This document shows positions 32,694-41,762 of a stretch of DNA of 64,000 nt, piece after piece. Where the stretch lies: positions 124,001 to 188,000 of the forward strand of contig NZ_JACOPV010000014.1 in the NCBI RefSeq assembly GCF_016881005.1. The letters are read 5' to 3'. A program made the translations under genes and the position numbers. The notes beneath the pieces were generated by a model. It worked only from the letters and a program-made list of their open reading frames with translations. It was not told where the DNA came from and did no database searches. Source of the DNA: Pseudomonas arcuscaelestis (GTDB lineage: Bacteria; Pseudomonadota; Gammaproteobacteria; Pseudomonadales; Pseudomonadaceae). The number at the start of each line of letters is the position of its first letter. Position 1 is the first letter of the stretch.

Positions 32694-34244
32694 ATGCCCC
32701 GTAAAACCTGGCGCGCTGCGCTCGCTGCCTATGCCAGCCCGTCTACCCTGGTGCTGTTGCTGCTCGGCTTTGCCGCCGGCTTGCCCTACATGCTGGTGTT
32801 TTCAACTCTATCGGTATGGTTGCGCGAGGCTGGGGTAGCCCGCGAAACCATTGGTTATGCCAGCCTGATTGGCTTGGCCTATGCCTTTAAATGGGTCTGG
32901 TCGCCGCTGCTCGACCAATGGCGCCTGCCATTGCTCGGCAAGCTAGGTCGACGCCGCTCCTGGCTGGTGTTGTCGCAAATTCTGGTGGTGATCGGCCTGG
33001 TAGGCATGGGTTTCTGCGATCCGCAAAAGCACTTGTCCTGGCTGATTGCCCTGGCCGTATTGGTCGCCTTTGCCTCTGCCACACAAGATATCGCTGTCGA
33101 TGCCTATCGCCTGGAAATCGCCGATGATCAGCGCCAGGCTGCCCTGGCCGCCAGTTACATGGCCGGCTACCGGGTTGCAGCGTTGCTCGCCACAGCCGGT
33201 GCTTTGTTCTTTGCCGAAGGCTTTGGCTCTACCGGTTTCAGTTACCTGCACAGCGCCTGGACCGGCACCTACGTGCTGTTCGGCGTACTCATGTTGCCTG
33301 CGGTGATCACCACCCTGCTGATGCGCGAGCCGCCCGTTCCGCTTCGCACCCAATTGTCGGCCGCCCGCTACGGGCTGGTGCATCAACTGGTATCGGTGTT
33401 TGTACTGATTGTGCTGCTGGTCTCGGTGCCTGCGACCTTCACTCAGCTGTACAACACTGACTTCGCCAGCGTGCTGTTCGATGGTATGAGCATGCTCGAT
33501 CTGCTGCTCGAAGACCGGGCCTTTCTGCGGGCGATCCTGTACATCACCTTGACCACGCTGTGCCTGTCGTCCATGGGTCGCCGCGGCCTGGCCCCGGTGC
33601 TGACGCCGGTCAATGACTTCATTCTTCGCTACCGTTGGCAGGCACTGCTGCTGCTCGGACTGATCGCGACCTATCGGATGTCCGATACGGTGATGGGCGT
33701 GATGGCCAACGTTTTTTATATCGACCAGGGTTTCACCAAGGATCAGATAGCCAGTGTCAGCAAGATTTTCGGCCTGATCATGACGTTGGTCGGTGCGGGG
33801 ATGGGCGGGTTGCTGATTGTGCGTTTCGGTATTTTGCCGATTCTGTTCATAGGCGGCGTAGCATCGGCGGCGACCAATATCCTGTTCCTGATGTTGGCAG
33901 ACATGGGCCCCAACTTGCAGATGCTGGTGGTGACCATTTCCCTCGACAACTTCAGCTCGGGCCTGGCCACATCGGCCTTTGTTGCCTACCTGTCGAGCCT
34001 GACCAACCTGAAGTTCTCGGCCACCCAATACGCCCTGCTGAGCTCGATCATGCTGCTGTTGCCGCGCCTGATCGGCGGCTACTCCGGCGTCATGGTGGAG
34101 AAGTTCGGTTACCACGACTTCTTCCTGATCACCGCGCTGCTCGGGGTGCCGACCTTGATCCTGATCGCCCTGCACTGGCATCAGGAGCAAGGCCGCGGCA
34201 AACAGCTACCGGTCGACAGCACCGCCGCCGAACAGCGCCCCTGA
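32694..34244 (+). CDS. ampG: Muropeptide permease AmpG
   Basis: 516 aa inner-membrane MFS permease with about 14 hydrophobic segments. It imports GlcNAc-anhydroMurNAc peptides for cell wall recycling and thereby controls ampC beta-lactamase induction. Family landmarks include the N-terminal LLLLGFAAGLPYMLVFSTLSVWLREAGV and the SATQDIAVDAYRLEI segment. It follows the ATL gene and is convergent with the MdfA-like gene, with 24 bases between stops. The placement next to mscS and yajQ is conserved in pseudomonads. Confidence 0.92.
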   Translation: MPRKTWRAALAAYASPSTLVLLLLGFAAGLPYMLVFSTLSVWLREAGVARETIGYASLIGLAYAFKWVWSPLLDQWRLPLLGKLGRRRSWLVLSQILVVIGLVGMGFCDPQKHLSWLIALAVLVAFASATQDIAVDAYRLEIADDQRQAALAASYMAGYRVAALLATAGALFFAEGFGSTGFSYLHSAWTGTYVLFGVLMLPAVITTLLMREPPVPLRTQLSAARYGLVHQLVSVFVLIVLLVSVPATFTQLYNTDFASVLFDGMSMLDLLLEDRAFLRAILYITLTTLCLSSMGRRGLAPVLTPVNDFILRYRWQALLLLGLIATYRMSDTVMGVMANVFYIDQGFTKDQIASVSKIFGLIMTLVGAGMGGLLIVRFGILPILFIGGVASAATNILFLMLADMGPNLQMLVVTISLDNFSSGLATSAFVAYLSSLTNLKFSATQYALLSSIMLLLPRLIGGYSGVMVEKFGYHDFFLITALLGVPTLILIALHWHQEQGRGKQLPVDSTAAEQRP

Positions 34245-34268
34245 CCGCCTCTGAGGCTGTTGCCGGGT

Positions 34269-35519
34269 TTACCCCGGCACTGCTTCGGAAGATACGCTGG
34301 ATGCGCTCAGAACGATCTTCAGCGGCCATAGCGCCAGCAGCCCGGCCAGCCCGGCAGCCATGGCGAAACTCAACAGGCTGGCCCCGGCCCCCATCATTGC
34401 CAGCAAGGCACCGCCCACACCCAACAGGGCAATGGTGATCATCCCGAGCATTGCCGAAACCAATCCCTTGCTCTGCTCGCTGGAAAACAGCGTCATGCGG
34501 TACAACACCGCGTTGGCAATACCCAGGCCCAGGGCATACACCGACATGCCGGCTACCAGGGCGGCCACACTGGGCACCAGCCAGGTACCGAGCATCATCG
34601 CGAACAGCCCCAGCAAGAATGGCCAGAGCGCACCGCGAATCAAGGTAGTGAGTGCATAGCGATCGGCAATACGATTGATCACCAGATTGCCGAGAATCAG
34701 GCCACCGAACACTGGTAACTGCCACAAGGCGTAATGCAGGGTACTCAAGCCTTCGTCGTGGATCAGCAGCACAGGCGAAAGTCCGATCCAGCCGATCAGT
34801 GGCAGGCCAATCAAACCCAAGGCTGCGCTGCCGGCAACAAAACGCCGATTGCCAAGCAGTTGGGCGTAACCGGCCAGCAAGGTTTTCAGGTGAATGGGCT
34901 GGAACGCCAGGCGCGTACCATCACTGCGCGCCACACCAAGTGTCTCGGGCATAAACCGATACAGCGCCAGCCACGAGACCACAGCACTGGCGCCAAAGAT
35001 AACGAACAACCAGCGCCAGGACACCCACTCCAGTAACAAGGTGCCCACCAAAGGCCCAAGTAACGGCGAGAGCAGCGCGATATTGGCCAACAAGGCCATC
35101 ATCCGCACCGCGTCCGCCTCGCTGAATGCTTCGTTCAAGGCCGGATAACTGACTGTCACCACGAAGCCCAGGCCAATTCCCTGCAACAGTCGCAGCAGGT
35201 TGAAAAGCTCGATGCTCTGCACCCAGAAGGTAGCCAGGCACGTCACCCCAAAAATGGCACAACCCACCAGCAACATCGGCCTGCGGCCATAGCGGTCCGC
35301 AAGTGGGCCGATCAGCCATTGCAGCAGCACGCCGCCGAGCAGGTATAAATTCAGCGCATGGGGAATGAACGCCGGGCTGGCATTCAGATCGCTGACCACG
35401 ACCGGCATGGCTGGCATCACCACATCGCTGGCAACGTAGGTCAGCAACTCGAACAGCGCCAGGGTCATGGCGAAGCAGAACGCTCGCAATGGGGTGATAT
35501 GGATCAGGGGGGTAAGCAT
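34269..35519 (-). CDS. MdfA/Bcr-like MFS multidrug exporter
   Basis: 416 aa with 12 hydrophobic segments. It resembles E. coli MdfA in the first half (LTYVASDVVMPAMPVVV, LQWLIGPLADRYGRRPMLLVG, NIALLSPLLGPLVG). The embedded acidic residue used for cation and drug binding in MdfA TM1 (Glu26) appears as the Glu of LALFELLTYVASD. Start ATG at 35519 is chosen; the longer frame to 35663 runs through the mscS gap. The gene appears to be an insertion between ampG and mscS compared with P. aeruginosa by recollection. Substrate unknown. Confidence 0.8.
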   Translation of the reverse strand: MLTPLIHITPLRAFCFAMTLALFELLTYVASDVVMPAMPVVVSDLNASPAFIPHALNLYLLGGVLLQWLIGPLADRYGRRPMLLVGCAIFGVTCLATFWVQSIELFNLLRLLQGIGLGFVVTVSYPALNEAFSEADAVRMMALLANIALLSPLLGPLVGTLLLEWVSWRWLFVIFGASAVVSWLALYRFMPETLGVARSDGTRLAFQPIHLKTLLAGYAQLLGNRRFVAGSAALGLIGLPLIGWIGLSPVLLIHDEGLSTLHYALWQLPVFGGLILGNLVINRIADRYALTTLIRGALWPFLLGLFAMMLGTWLVPSVAALVAGMSVYALGLGIANAVLYRMTLFSSEQSKGLVSAMLGMITIALLGVGGALLAMMGAGASLLSFAMAAGLAGLLALWPLKIVLSASSVSSEAVPG

Positions 35520-35620
35520 GATAAGACCGGACAAACAGAAGTAAGCCAGCCTATATGCCAGAAACACCGAAACGCAGAAAGCGCGAAGACGTGAACAAGT
35601 GTAATCCCGGGACCAGCCCA

Positions 35621-35643
35621 CTGCCACAGGGATACTGTGGCAG
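35621..35643 (-). terminator. Hairpin after mscS, probable terminator
   Basis: CTGCCACAG (35621-35629) and CTGTGGCAG (35635-35643) form a perfect 9-bp stem with a 5-base loop, 29 bases after the mscS stop. There is no T-run on the minus strand, so it may act as an mRNA 3'-end stabiliser or weak terminator. Confidence 0.5.
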
Positions 35644-35671
35644 CGGTCCAGCCCCGCGATCAAGCCGTTGG

Positions 35672-36514
35672 TTACTGCACAGCAGCTTCCTGCACTACAC
35701 GGATAACCCGCTGCGGAAAGGGAATGTCGATACCCTCTGCCTTCAGGCGGTCACGCGCATGCTCGTTGAGCATGAACATCACATCCCAGTAGTCGCCAGT
35801 GTTAACCCAAACCCGCAGAGACAGGGTGATAGAGCTATCGCCCAGCAGCGAAACCACCGCCTGTGGAGCCGGGTCCTGGTGGATACGTGGATCCTTGGCC
35901 AGATCCAGCAGCACCTGACGGGCCTTTTGCAGATCGGCTTCGTAATCGACACCTACATCGAAGACCACCTTACGGGTCGGCTGGCGGTTGGTGTTGGTAA
36001 TGATCCCGTTGGACAGGCTGCCGTTGGGCAGAATCACTGTCTTGTTGTCGCCAGTACGCAGCACGGTGTGGAAAATCTGGATGCTGTCGACAGTACCGGC
36101 AACGCCCTGGGCTTCGATCCAGTCACCCAGGCGGAATGGACGGAACAGCAGAATCAGCACACCGCCAGCGAAGTTCGCCAGACTGCCTTGCAAGGCCAGG
36201 CCGATGGCCAGACCCGCAGCACCGATCGCGGCGACGAACGAGGTGGTCTCGATGCCGATCATCGAGGCAACGCTGACCACCAGCAGAATCTTCAGAATGA
36301 TGTTGACCAGGCTGCTGATGAAGCCTTGCAGTGCCAGGTCGGCATTACGCAATGCCAGCAATTTGCCCAGGCGGTAAGTCACCTTGTTGATCACCCACCA
36401 GCCTATGGCCAGGGTCAGCAGTGCCAGCAACAGGCGGCTACCGTATTCCATGATCAAGGGGATCCAGGTTTGCGACGTTTTGACCAGCTGATCGACTTCA
36501 GCACTCAAATCCAT
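35672..36514 (-). CDS. mscS: Small-conductance mechanosensitive channel MscS
   Basis: 280 aa, the basic three-TM MscS architecture. The pore-lining TM3 is clear (AAIGAAGLAIGLALQGSLANFAGGVLIL), followed by the beta domain (RPFRLGDWIEAQGVAGTV and VILPNGSLSNGIITN). It opens under membrane tension to release solutes during osmotic downshock. Close to the E. coli MscS length of 286 aa. It is in its own transcription unit between yajQ and the exporter gene. Confidence 0.94.
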   Translation of the reverse strand: MDLSAEVDQLVKTSQTWIPLIMEYGSRLLLALLTLAIGWWVINKVTYRLGKLLALRNADLALQGFISSLVNIILKILLVVSVASMIGIETTSFVAAIGAAGLAIGLALQGSLANFAGGVLILLFRPFRLGDWIEAQGVAGTVDSIQIFHTVLRTGDNKTVILPNGSLSNGIITNTNRQPTRKVVFDVGVDYEADLQKARQVLLDLAKDPRIHQDPAPQAVVSLLGDSSITLSLRVWVNTGDYWDVMFMLNEHARDRLKAEGIDIPFPQRVIRVVQEAAVQ

Positions 36515-36626
36515 AATGTTCTCCTGATGCCGAGGGGCAAAAGCTGTAAAAATCGCGCCGCAATCGTTTCAGCGGCAACAGGAACCTCGGACGCCAAAAC
36601 AGCGCCAAGGTTCCAAGACAGCGCAA

Positions 36627-37112
36627 TCAGTCGCGGAAGTTGTTGAACTGCAGCGGCATGCCGAATTCCTTGGCGCGCAAGGCGGCGATGGCTTCCTGCA
36701 GGTCGTCACGCTTCTTGCCGGTGACGCGTACCTGCTCGCCCTGGATGGCCGCCTGGACCTTGAGCTTGGCGTCTTTGATGTGAGCGACGATCTTCTTTGC
36801 CAGCTCCTTGTCGATGCCTTCCTTGAGGGTGGCTTCCTGCTTCATTACCTTGCCCGACGCGTAGGCATCCTTCACTTCCAGGCACTGGACGTCGATCTTG
36901 CGCTTGACCAGGGCCAGCTTGAGGATCTCGATCATCGCTTCCAGCTGGAACTCGGCTTCGGCGGTCAGGGTGATGGCCAGGTCCTTTTCCTTGAACTCGA
37001 AGCTGCCCTTGCCCTTGAGGTCATAGCGGCGATCCAGATCCTTGACCGCGTTTTCCACTGCGTTGGTGACTTCGTGCTTGTCCAGTTCCGATACCACGTC
37101 GAACGACGGCAT
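36627..37112 (-). CDS. yajQ: YajQ-family c-di-GMP-binding protein
   Basis: 161 aa, full family length. Begins MPSFDVVSELDKHEVTNAVEN and contains YDLKGKGSFEF plus the C-terminal RVTGKKRDDLQEAIA-LR, ending PLQFNNFRD, all diagnostic of YajQ (DUF520). Xanthomonas and Pseudomonas members bind c-di-GMP and act with a LysR-type partner to control virulence genes. Divergent from panE with a 113-base gap. The response regulator gene that sits here in P. aeruginosa (PA4396, by recollection) is absent. Confidence 0.95.
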   Translation of the reverse strand: MPSFDVVSELDKHEVTNAVENAVKDLDRRYDLKGKGSFEFKEKDLAITLTAEAEFQLEAMIEILKLALVKRKIDVQCLEVKDAYASGKVMKQEATLKEGIDKELAKKIVAHIKDAKLKVQAAIQGEQVRVTGKKRDDLQEAIAALRAKEFGMPLQFNNFRD

Positions 37113-37225
37113 ACCTTCTCTCCAAAAAATAAACGCACGCTCTCGGCTCTATTGAAAGAGGGCGATGGAGCGCGCAGGGTTTGACGGTTAAAATACCGGC
37201 TCATTATAACGGTTGCGAAACGCTG

Positions 37226-38143
37226 ATGAGCAGCACCTGGCATATTCTCGGCGCCGGCAGTCTGGGCAGCCTCTGGGCTTGTCGACTGGCCCGTGCAGGC
37301 AAAGCGGTCCGCCTGATCCTACGCGATTGCGCACGTCTTGAAGCCTATCAAGCGACCGGGGGCCTGACCCTGATCGAAAAAGGCCAGGCGCAACTGCATG
37401 CAATCCCGGCGCAAACCGTACAGGACACTACACCGATCCACCGACTGCTGGTGGCCTGCAAGGCCTATGATGCCGAGCAGGCGGTCGCGCAACTGGCCCC
37501 TCGGCTGGTTCACGGCGCCGAGTTGATTTTGTTGCAGAATGGCCTCGGCAGTCAGGACGCGGTAGCCAATCAGGTTCCACACGCCCGCTGTATTTTTGCC
37601 TCCAGCACCGAAGGGGCCTTCCGCGAGGCTGACTGGCAAGTGAACTTCGCCGGTCACGGCTTTAACTGGCTGGGCGACCAGGCCAATCCAGTGGCGCCTG
37701 AGTGGCTCGATGACCTTCAGGATGCGGCGATTCCCCACCAATGGACGCCAGACATTCTCACCCGCCTGTGGCGCAAGCTGGCGCTTAACTGCGCGATCAA
37801 CCCGCTGACCGTGTTGCATGACTGTCGCAACGGTGGCCTGCAAGAGCACCATTGTGAAGTAGCGACGCTCTGCGCCGAGCTCGCCGAACTGCTACGGTGT
37901 TGCGGCCAGACCGAAGCGGCGCAAGGGCTCAGCGAGGAAGTGGAACGGGTGATCAAGGCTACCGCAGCCAACTATTCTTCCATGTATCAGGACGTGCGAC
38001 AGGGCCGCCGTACCGAAATTCACTACTTGCTTGGTCACGCTTGCCGCGCTGCCAGCCGGCACCACCTTGAGCTGCCGCACCTGGAGCGCCTCTATCGGCG
38101 CCTGCTCGAACACTTGAGCGCACGCGGATTGCCCTGCGACTGA
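37226..38143 (+). CDS. panE: 2-dehydropantoate 2-reductase PanE
   Basis: 305 aa NADPH-dependent ketopantoate reductase of pantothenate (vitamin B5) synthesis. The nucleotide-binding motif LGAGSLGSLWACRLA is at residues 7-21. The catalytic Lys/Asn region is KLALNCAINPLTVLHDCRNGGL, and the C-terminal domain begins near VATLCAELAELL. ATG at 37226 rather than 37181 because the latter lacks a ribosome binding site and lies in the promoter region. A histidine kinase gene starts 50 bases downstream. Confidence 0.93.
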   Translation: MSSTWHILGAGSLGSLWACRLARAGKAVRLILRDCARLEAYQATGGLTLIEKGQAQLHAIPAQTVQDTTPIHRLLVACKAYDAEQAVAQLAPRLVHGAELILLQNGLGSQDAVANQVPHARCIFASSTEGAFREADWQVNFAGHGFNWLGDQANPVAPEWLDDLQDAAIPHQWTPDILTRLWRKLALNCAINPLTVLHDCRNGGLQEHHCEVATLCAELAELLRCCGQTEAAQGLSEEVERVIKATAANYSSMYQDVRQGRRTEIHYLLGHACRAASRHHLELPHLERLYRRLLEHLSARGLPCD

Positions 38144-38192
38144 GCGCAGCGTTACCCTGCCCTTCACCTTGACACCGGGATCCCGCTCACAC

Positions 38193-40229
38193 ATGACATT
38201 GCGCGAACGCCTGGAAAACCTGCCAGTCGGGCAAAAACTGCTGGCCGCCCTGCTGGTACTGCTGATCACCATTTTGCTGGTGGCCAACCTGACTTTCATC
38301 AGCGCCGCCTACTGGATTTCCCAGGAAAGCATGGCACCCCAGGCACTGCAGACCATCGGTCGCCTGGTGGCCAACCCGCAACTGGCCTCGCAAGCGGCTG
38401 ATTCGCCCGAAAAAGCCCAGGCCCTGCTCAAGGAACTCGACAGCTATACCCCATTGCGTGCCGCAGCGGTGTACGGCAGCGACGGCAAGCTGCTGGCGCA
38501 ACTGCAGCATGGCGAACTGTTGCCCCTGCCCACGCGCTTTCGGCATATCGAGAACTGGCGGCTCACCGAGTTTCGCAATACCCAGCTCACCAAGCTGACG
38601 CGTCCGGGGGCTCCTCCCGGCTACCTGTTGATGGTGGCTAGCAGCGAACTGCCCATGGCCTTCTACACCGGCATTCTTACCGCCAGCCTGGGGATCCTGG
38701 TATTCAGCATTCTGTTGTGGATGATCATTGCCCGGCAAATCAAGCGCCTGATCACCCAGCCGATCAACTCGCTGGAACAACTGTCTCGCCAGGTGACCCG
38801 CGAAGAAAACTACTCACTGCGCGCGCAACGCGGCAATGACGACGAAATCGGTAGCCTGGCCGATGCGTTCAACACCATGCTCTCGCGTATCGAGGCGCGT
38901 GAACAGCAGCTCAAGCGGGCCCGCGACGAATTCCAGGATGCCTACGACCAAGCCCAGGGCCTGGCCGAGGAAACCCGTCACACCAACCGCAAGTTGGAGC
39001 TTGAGGTTCAGGTACGCAGCAAGATCGAGAAGAAGCTCACAGGTTTCCAGAACTACCTCAACAGCATCATCGACTCCATGCCCTCGGCACTGATCGCCCT
39101 CGATGAACAGCTCTACGTCACCCAGTGGAACCAGGAGGCCAGTGTGCTTTCCGGAACGCCGCTGGACGAAGCCTTGAACCAACCGATCTTCCTTGCCTTC
39201 GAGCCCCTCAAGCCGTTCCTGCCGCAGTTGAAGGAAAGCGTCGAGAAGCATCGGGTAGCGAAAATCGAGCGAGTAACCTGGACCAAGGGCGAAGACGCTC
39301 GACACTACGCGCTGACCTTCTATCCGTTGATGGGCGGTGGTGGACGCGGCGTGGTGATCCGTATCGACGACATCACCCAACGCCTGTCGCTTGAAGAAAT
39401 GATGGTGCAGTCGGAGAAAATGCTCTCGGTCGGCGGCCTGGCCGCAGGCATGGCCCATGAGATCAACAATCCGCTGGGGGCGATTTTGCATAACGTTCAG
39501 AACATCCGTCGTCGCCTGTCGCCGGACCTGGCGAAAAACCAGGAGCAAGCGGGCGAAATCGGCGTGGATCTTCCTGTGGTCAACCGCTACCTGGAAAGCC
39601 GAGAAGTACCGCAGCTGCTCGATGGCATTCAGCAGGCGGGTGCCCGCGCCGCAAAAATCGTCACCCACATGCTCAGCTTCAGCCGCCGCAGCAACCGTCA
39701 GCTGGCACCCTGCGACTTACCGGCCCTTATCGACCAGGCGGTAGAAATTGCTGGCAATGACTTCGACCTGACCATCGGCTTCGACTTCAAGGGACAAGCG
39801 ATTGTGCGTCAGTTCGATCCCAATCTGGGCCCGGTACCCTGCACTGCCAACGAGTTGGAGCAAGTGCTGCTCAATCTTCTGAAAAATGCAGCCCAGGCCA
39901 TACACCTGCGCGAAGACGACAGCGAACCAGGACGGATCATCCTGCGCACGCGACTCAATCCACCCTGGGCAGAGATCCAGGTCGAGGATAACGGTGTCGG
40001 CATGCCGGAGACTGTGCGAAAACGGACCTTCGAGCCCTTTTTCACCACCAAGGAAATTGGTCAGGGCACGGGGCTGGGCCTGTCAGTGTCGTACTTCATC
40101 ATCACCAATAACCACAAAGGCCAGATGGAGGTGCAATCCGCACCGGGTCAAGGCACCTGCTTTACCTTGCGCCTGCCATTGGCTGGCAGTGTGCCGACAG
40201 TGGCCGAGCCACACAAATTGGAGACATGA
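38193..40229 (+). CDS. Membrane sensor histidine kinase with PAS domain (orphan)
   Basis: 678 aa. TM1 (about 18-40), a periplasmic sensor of about 125 residues, TM2 (about 167-187), HAMP, a coiled coil, and a PAS domain (around 287-400, SIIDSMPSALIALDEQLYVTQWN). HisKA follows with GGLAAGMAHEINNPLGA, then HATPase with NLLKNAAQAI, DNGVGMP and GTGLGLSVSY. No response regulator gene is next to it. The P. aeruginosa counterpart (PA4398, by recollection) is tied to swarming and biofilm phenotypes. ATG at 38193 chosen; the stop overlaps the next start by 4 bases. Confidence 0.87.
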   Translation: MTLRERLENLPVGQKLLAALLVLLITILLVANLTFISAAYWISQESMAPQALQTIGRLVANPQLASQAADSPEKAQALLKELDSYTPLRAAAVYGSDGKLLAQLQHGELLPLPTRFRHIENWRLTEFRNTQLTKLTRPGAPPGYLLMVASSELPMAFYTGILTASLGILVFSILLWMIIARQIKRLITQPINSLEQLSRQVTREENYSLRAQRGNDDEIGSLADAFNTMLSRIEAREQQLKRARDEFQDAYDQAQGLAEETRHTNRKLELEVQVRSKIEKKLTGFQNYLNSIIDSMPSALIALDEQLYVTQWNQEASVLSGTPLDEALNQPIFLAFEPLKPFLPQLKESVEKHRVAKIERVTWTKGEDARHYALTFYPLMGGGGRGVVIRIDDITQRLSLEEMMVQSEKMLSVGGLAAGMAHEINNPLGAILHNVQNIRRRLSPDLAKNQEQAGEIGVDLPVVNRYLESREVPQLLDGIQQAGARAAKIVTHMLSFSRRSNRQLAPCDLPALIDQAVEIAGNDFDLTIGFDFKGQAIVRQFDPNLGPVPCTANELEQVLLNLLKNAAQAIHLREDDSEPGRIILRTRLNPPWAEIQVEDNGVGMPETVRKRTFEPFFTTKEIGQGTGLGLSVSYFIITNNHKGQMEVQSAPGQGTCFTLRLPLAGSVPTVAEPHKLET

Positions 40230-40792
40230 ACATGGGCTTTCGGTTATCGAAGATCTACACCCGTACCGGTGACAAAGGCGAAACTGGTCTCGGTGACGGC
40301 CGTCGGGTGCCCAAGGATCACCCCCGTATCGAGGCGATCGGCGAAGTCGACAGTCTTAACAGCCAACTCGGGGTGCTGCTTGCCGGGCTGGACCAACACG
40401 GGTTGGACGAAGTGGCAGAGGTATTGGCACCCTGCCAACACCGTTTGTTCGACCTCGGTGGCGAGTTGGCAATGCCTAGCTATCAGGCGCTCAACAGTGC
40501 TGAGGTCGAACGCCTGGAAGCGGCTATCGATCGCTGGAACGAAGAACTGGGACCACTGGAAAACTTCATTTTGCCCAGTGGCTCGGCATTGATTGCGCAA
40601 GCCCATGTATGCCGCAGTCTGGCGCGTAGCGCCGAACGCCGCTGCCAACAGTTGAACAGCGTCGAGCCACTGGCCGGGGTTGGCCTGGCATACATCAATC
40701 GGTTATCGGATCTGCTGTTTGTGGCGGCGCGCCTGATCGGGCGCCGCCAAGGTGTAGCCGAAGTGCTTTGGCAGGCTGCAGCGAAACCCTGA
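40226..40792 (+). CDS. Cob(I)alamin adenosyltransferase, PduO type
   Basis: 188 aa. It transfers adenosyl from ATP to cob(I)alamin to make coenzyme B12. The ATP-binding motif YTRTGDKGETGLGDG at residues 11-25, the Arg-rich SLARSAERRCQQL helix and YINRLSDLLFVAARL are diagnostic of the PduO (ATR) class. The start overlaps the kinase stop (ATGA), so the two are coupled even though their functions look unrelated. A second ATG two codons in is an alternative start. Confidence 0.92.
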   Translation: MNMGFRLSKIYTRTGDKGETGLGDGRRVPKDHPRIEAIGEVDSLNSQLGVLLAGLDQHGLDEVAEVLAPCQHRLFDLGGELAMPSYQALNSAEVERLEAAIDRWNEELGPLENFILPSGSALIAQAHVCRSLARSAERRCQQLNSVEPLAGVGLAYINRLSDLLFVAARLIGRRQGVAEVLWQAAAKP

Positions 40793-40817
40793 AGCTTTCA
40801 TCGCCGCAGCTCTTGAT

Positions 40818-41762
40818 TCAGACCTCAGGCCAGAACGCGCGAATGCCTGCTACACCTTGAGCACCATGCTGCCAGGCCTTCTCCCGCTCGGCAGCACCTA
40901 CACCACCGAGCAGATACACAGGCTTATTAAAGCCTTCGATCAGTTGCTGTGCCTGCTCCCAGCCTAGCGGCTGGGCATCGGGATGCGTCTGGGTCGCCTG
41001 CACCGGTGACAAGGTGACGAAATCCACTCCCATCTGCTCGGCCAGCGCCATTTCCTCGGCGCTATGACACGATGCCGCCAGCCAACGCTCTTTCGGAAAC
41101 GGACGGCCTTTGCTGGCGTACTTGCGCAGTTGCTCCGAAGTCAGGTGCCAGCCCGCAGCAGGGAAATCCCCCAGCCATTCCAACGGCCCCTTGAGCATCA
41201 GTTGCGCCTTGCCCGCACACAAGCCTACAGCGTCGACGGCCACATCGCGGTACTTGGGGTCGTACATGTTCGGGGCGCGCAACTGGACCAGTTTGATCCC
41301 GCCAGCGATGGCTTTCTGAATACCGCGCAACATCTGCGGCACTTCCAAGCCTTCCGGGGTAATGAGGTATTCAGCCGGCAAGCGCGCAGCTGCAACGATC
41401 GGCCGGTTGGCTTCAGGAAAATCGTATTGCGCCAATTCGCGGGCCGATACCCAAAGCAGGGGCTGCCCTTCAGCGCCATGGGGCTCACCGGTAAAACCTG
41501 TGACCTCCCAGACATCAAGCAATACCTGCTTGTCGCTGTAGTCGTGGCTGACCTTGATCAGCGGTCGCGCAGCGCTGACGACAATACCCAGCTCCTCATT
41601 CAGCTCGCGGGCAAGCGCCAGCTCGACAGCCTCGCCATCCTCGACCTTGCCGCCTGGGAACTCCCACAAACCACCTTGATGTTGGCTATCGGCGCGACGG
41701 GCAATGAGAATACGACCGTCGGCACCGCGAATCACCGCCGCCGCTACATGTATACGTTTCAC
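40818..41762 (-). CDS. Nudix (MutT) hydrolase fused to thiamine-phosphate-synthase-like domain
   Basis: 314 aa in two domains. Residues 1-130 are a MutT-type Nudix hydrolase (Nudix box at 38-60: GKVEDGEAVELALARELNEELG, which sanitises 8-oxo-dGTP in MutT). Residues 175-314 resemble ThiE/TenI TIM barrels (VQLRAPNMYDPKYRDVA, AASCHSAEEMALAEQMGVDFVTLSPVQAT, VYLLGGVGA). The fusion is common in gamma-proteobacteria, but the role of the second domain is unclear. The start is GTG at 41762 with GGGAAGG before it; it overlaps the GST stop (GTGA), so translation is coupled. Confidence 0.87.
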   Translation of the reverse strand: MKRIHVAAAVIRGADGRILIARRADSQHQGGLWEFPGGKVEDGEAVELALARELNEELGIVVSAARPLIKVSHDYSDKQVLLDVWEVTGFTGEPHGAEGQPLLWVSARELAQYDFPEANRPIVAAARLPAEYLITPEGLEVPQMLRGIQKAIAGGIKLVQLRAPNMYDPKYRDVAVDAVGLCAGKAQLMLKGPLEWLGDFPAAGWHLTSEQLRKYASKGRPFPKERWLAASCHSAEEMALAEQMGVDFVTLSPVQATQTHPDAQPLGWEQAQQLIEGFNKPVYLLGGVGAAEREKAWQHGAQGVAGIRAFWPEV

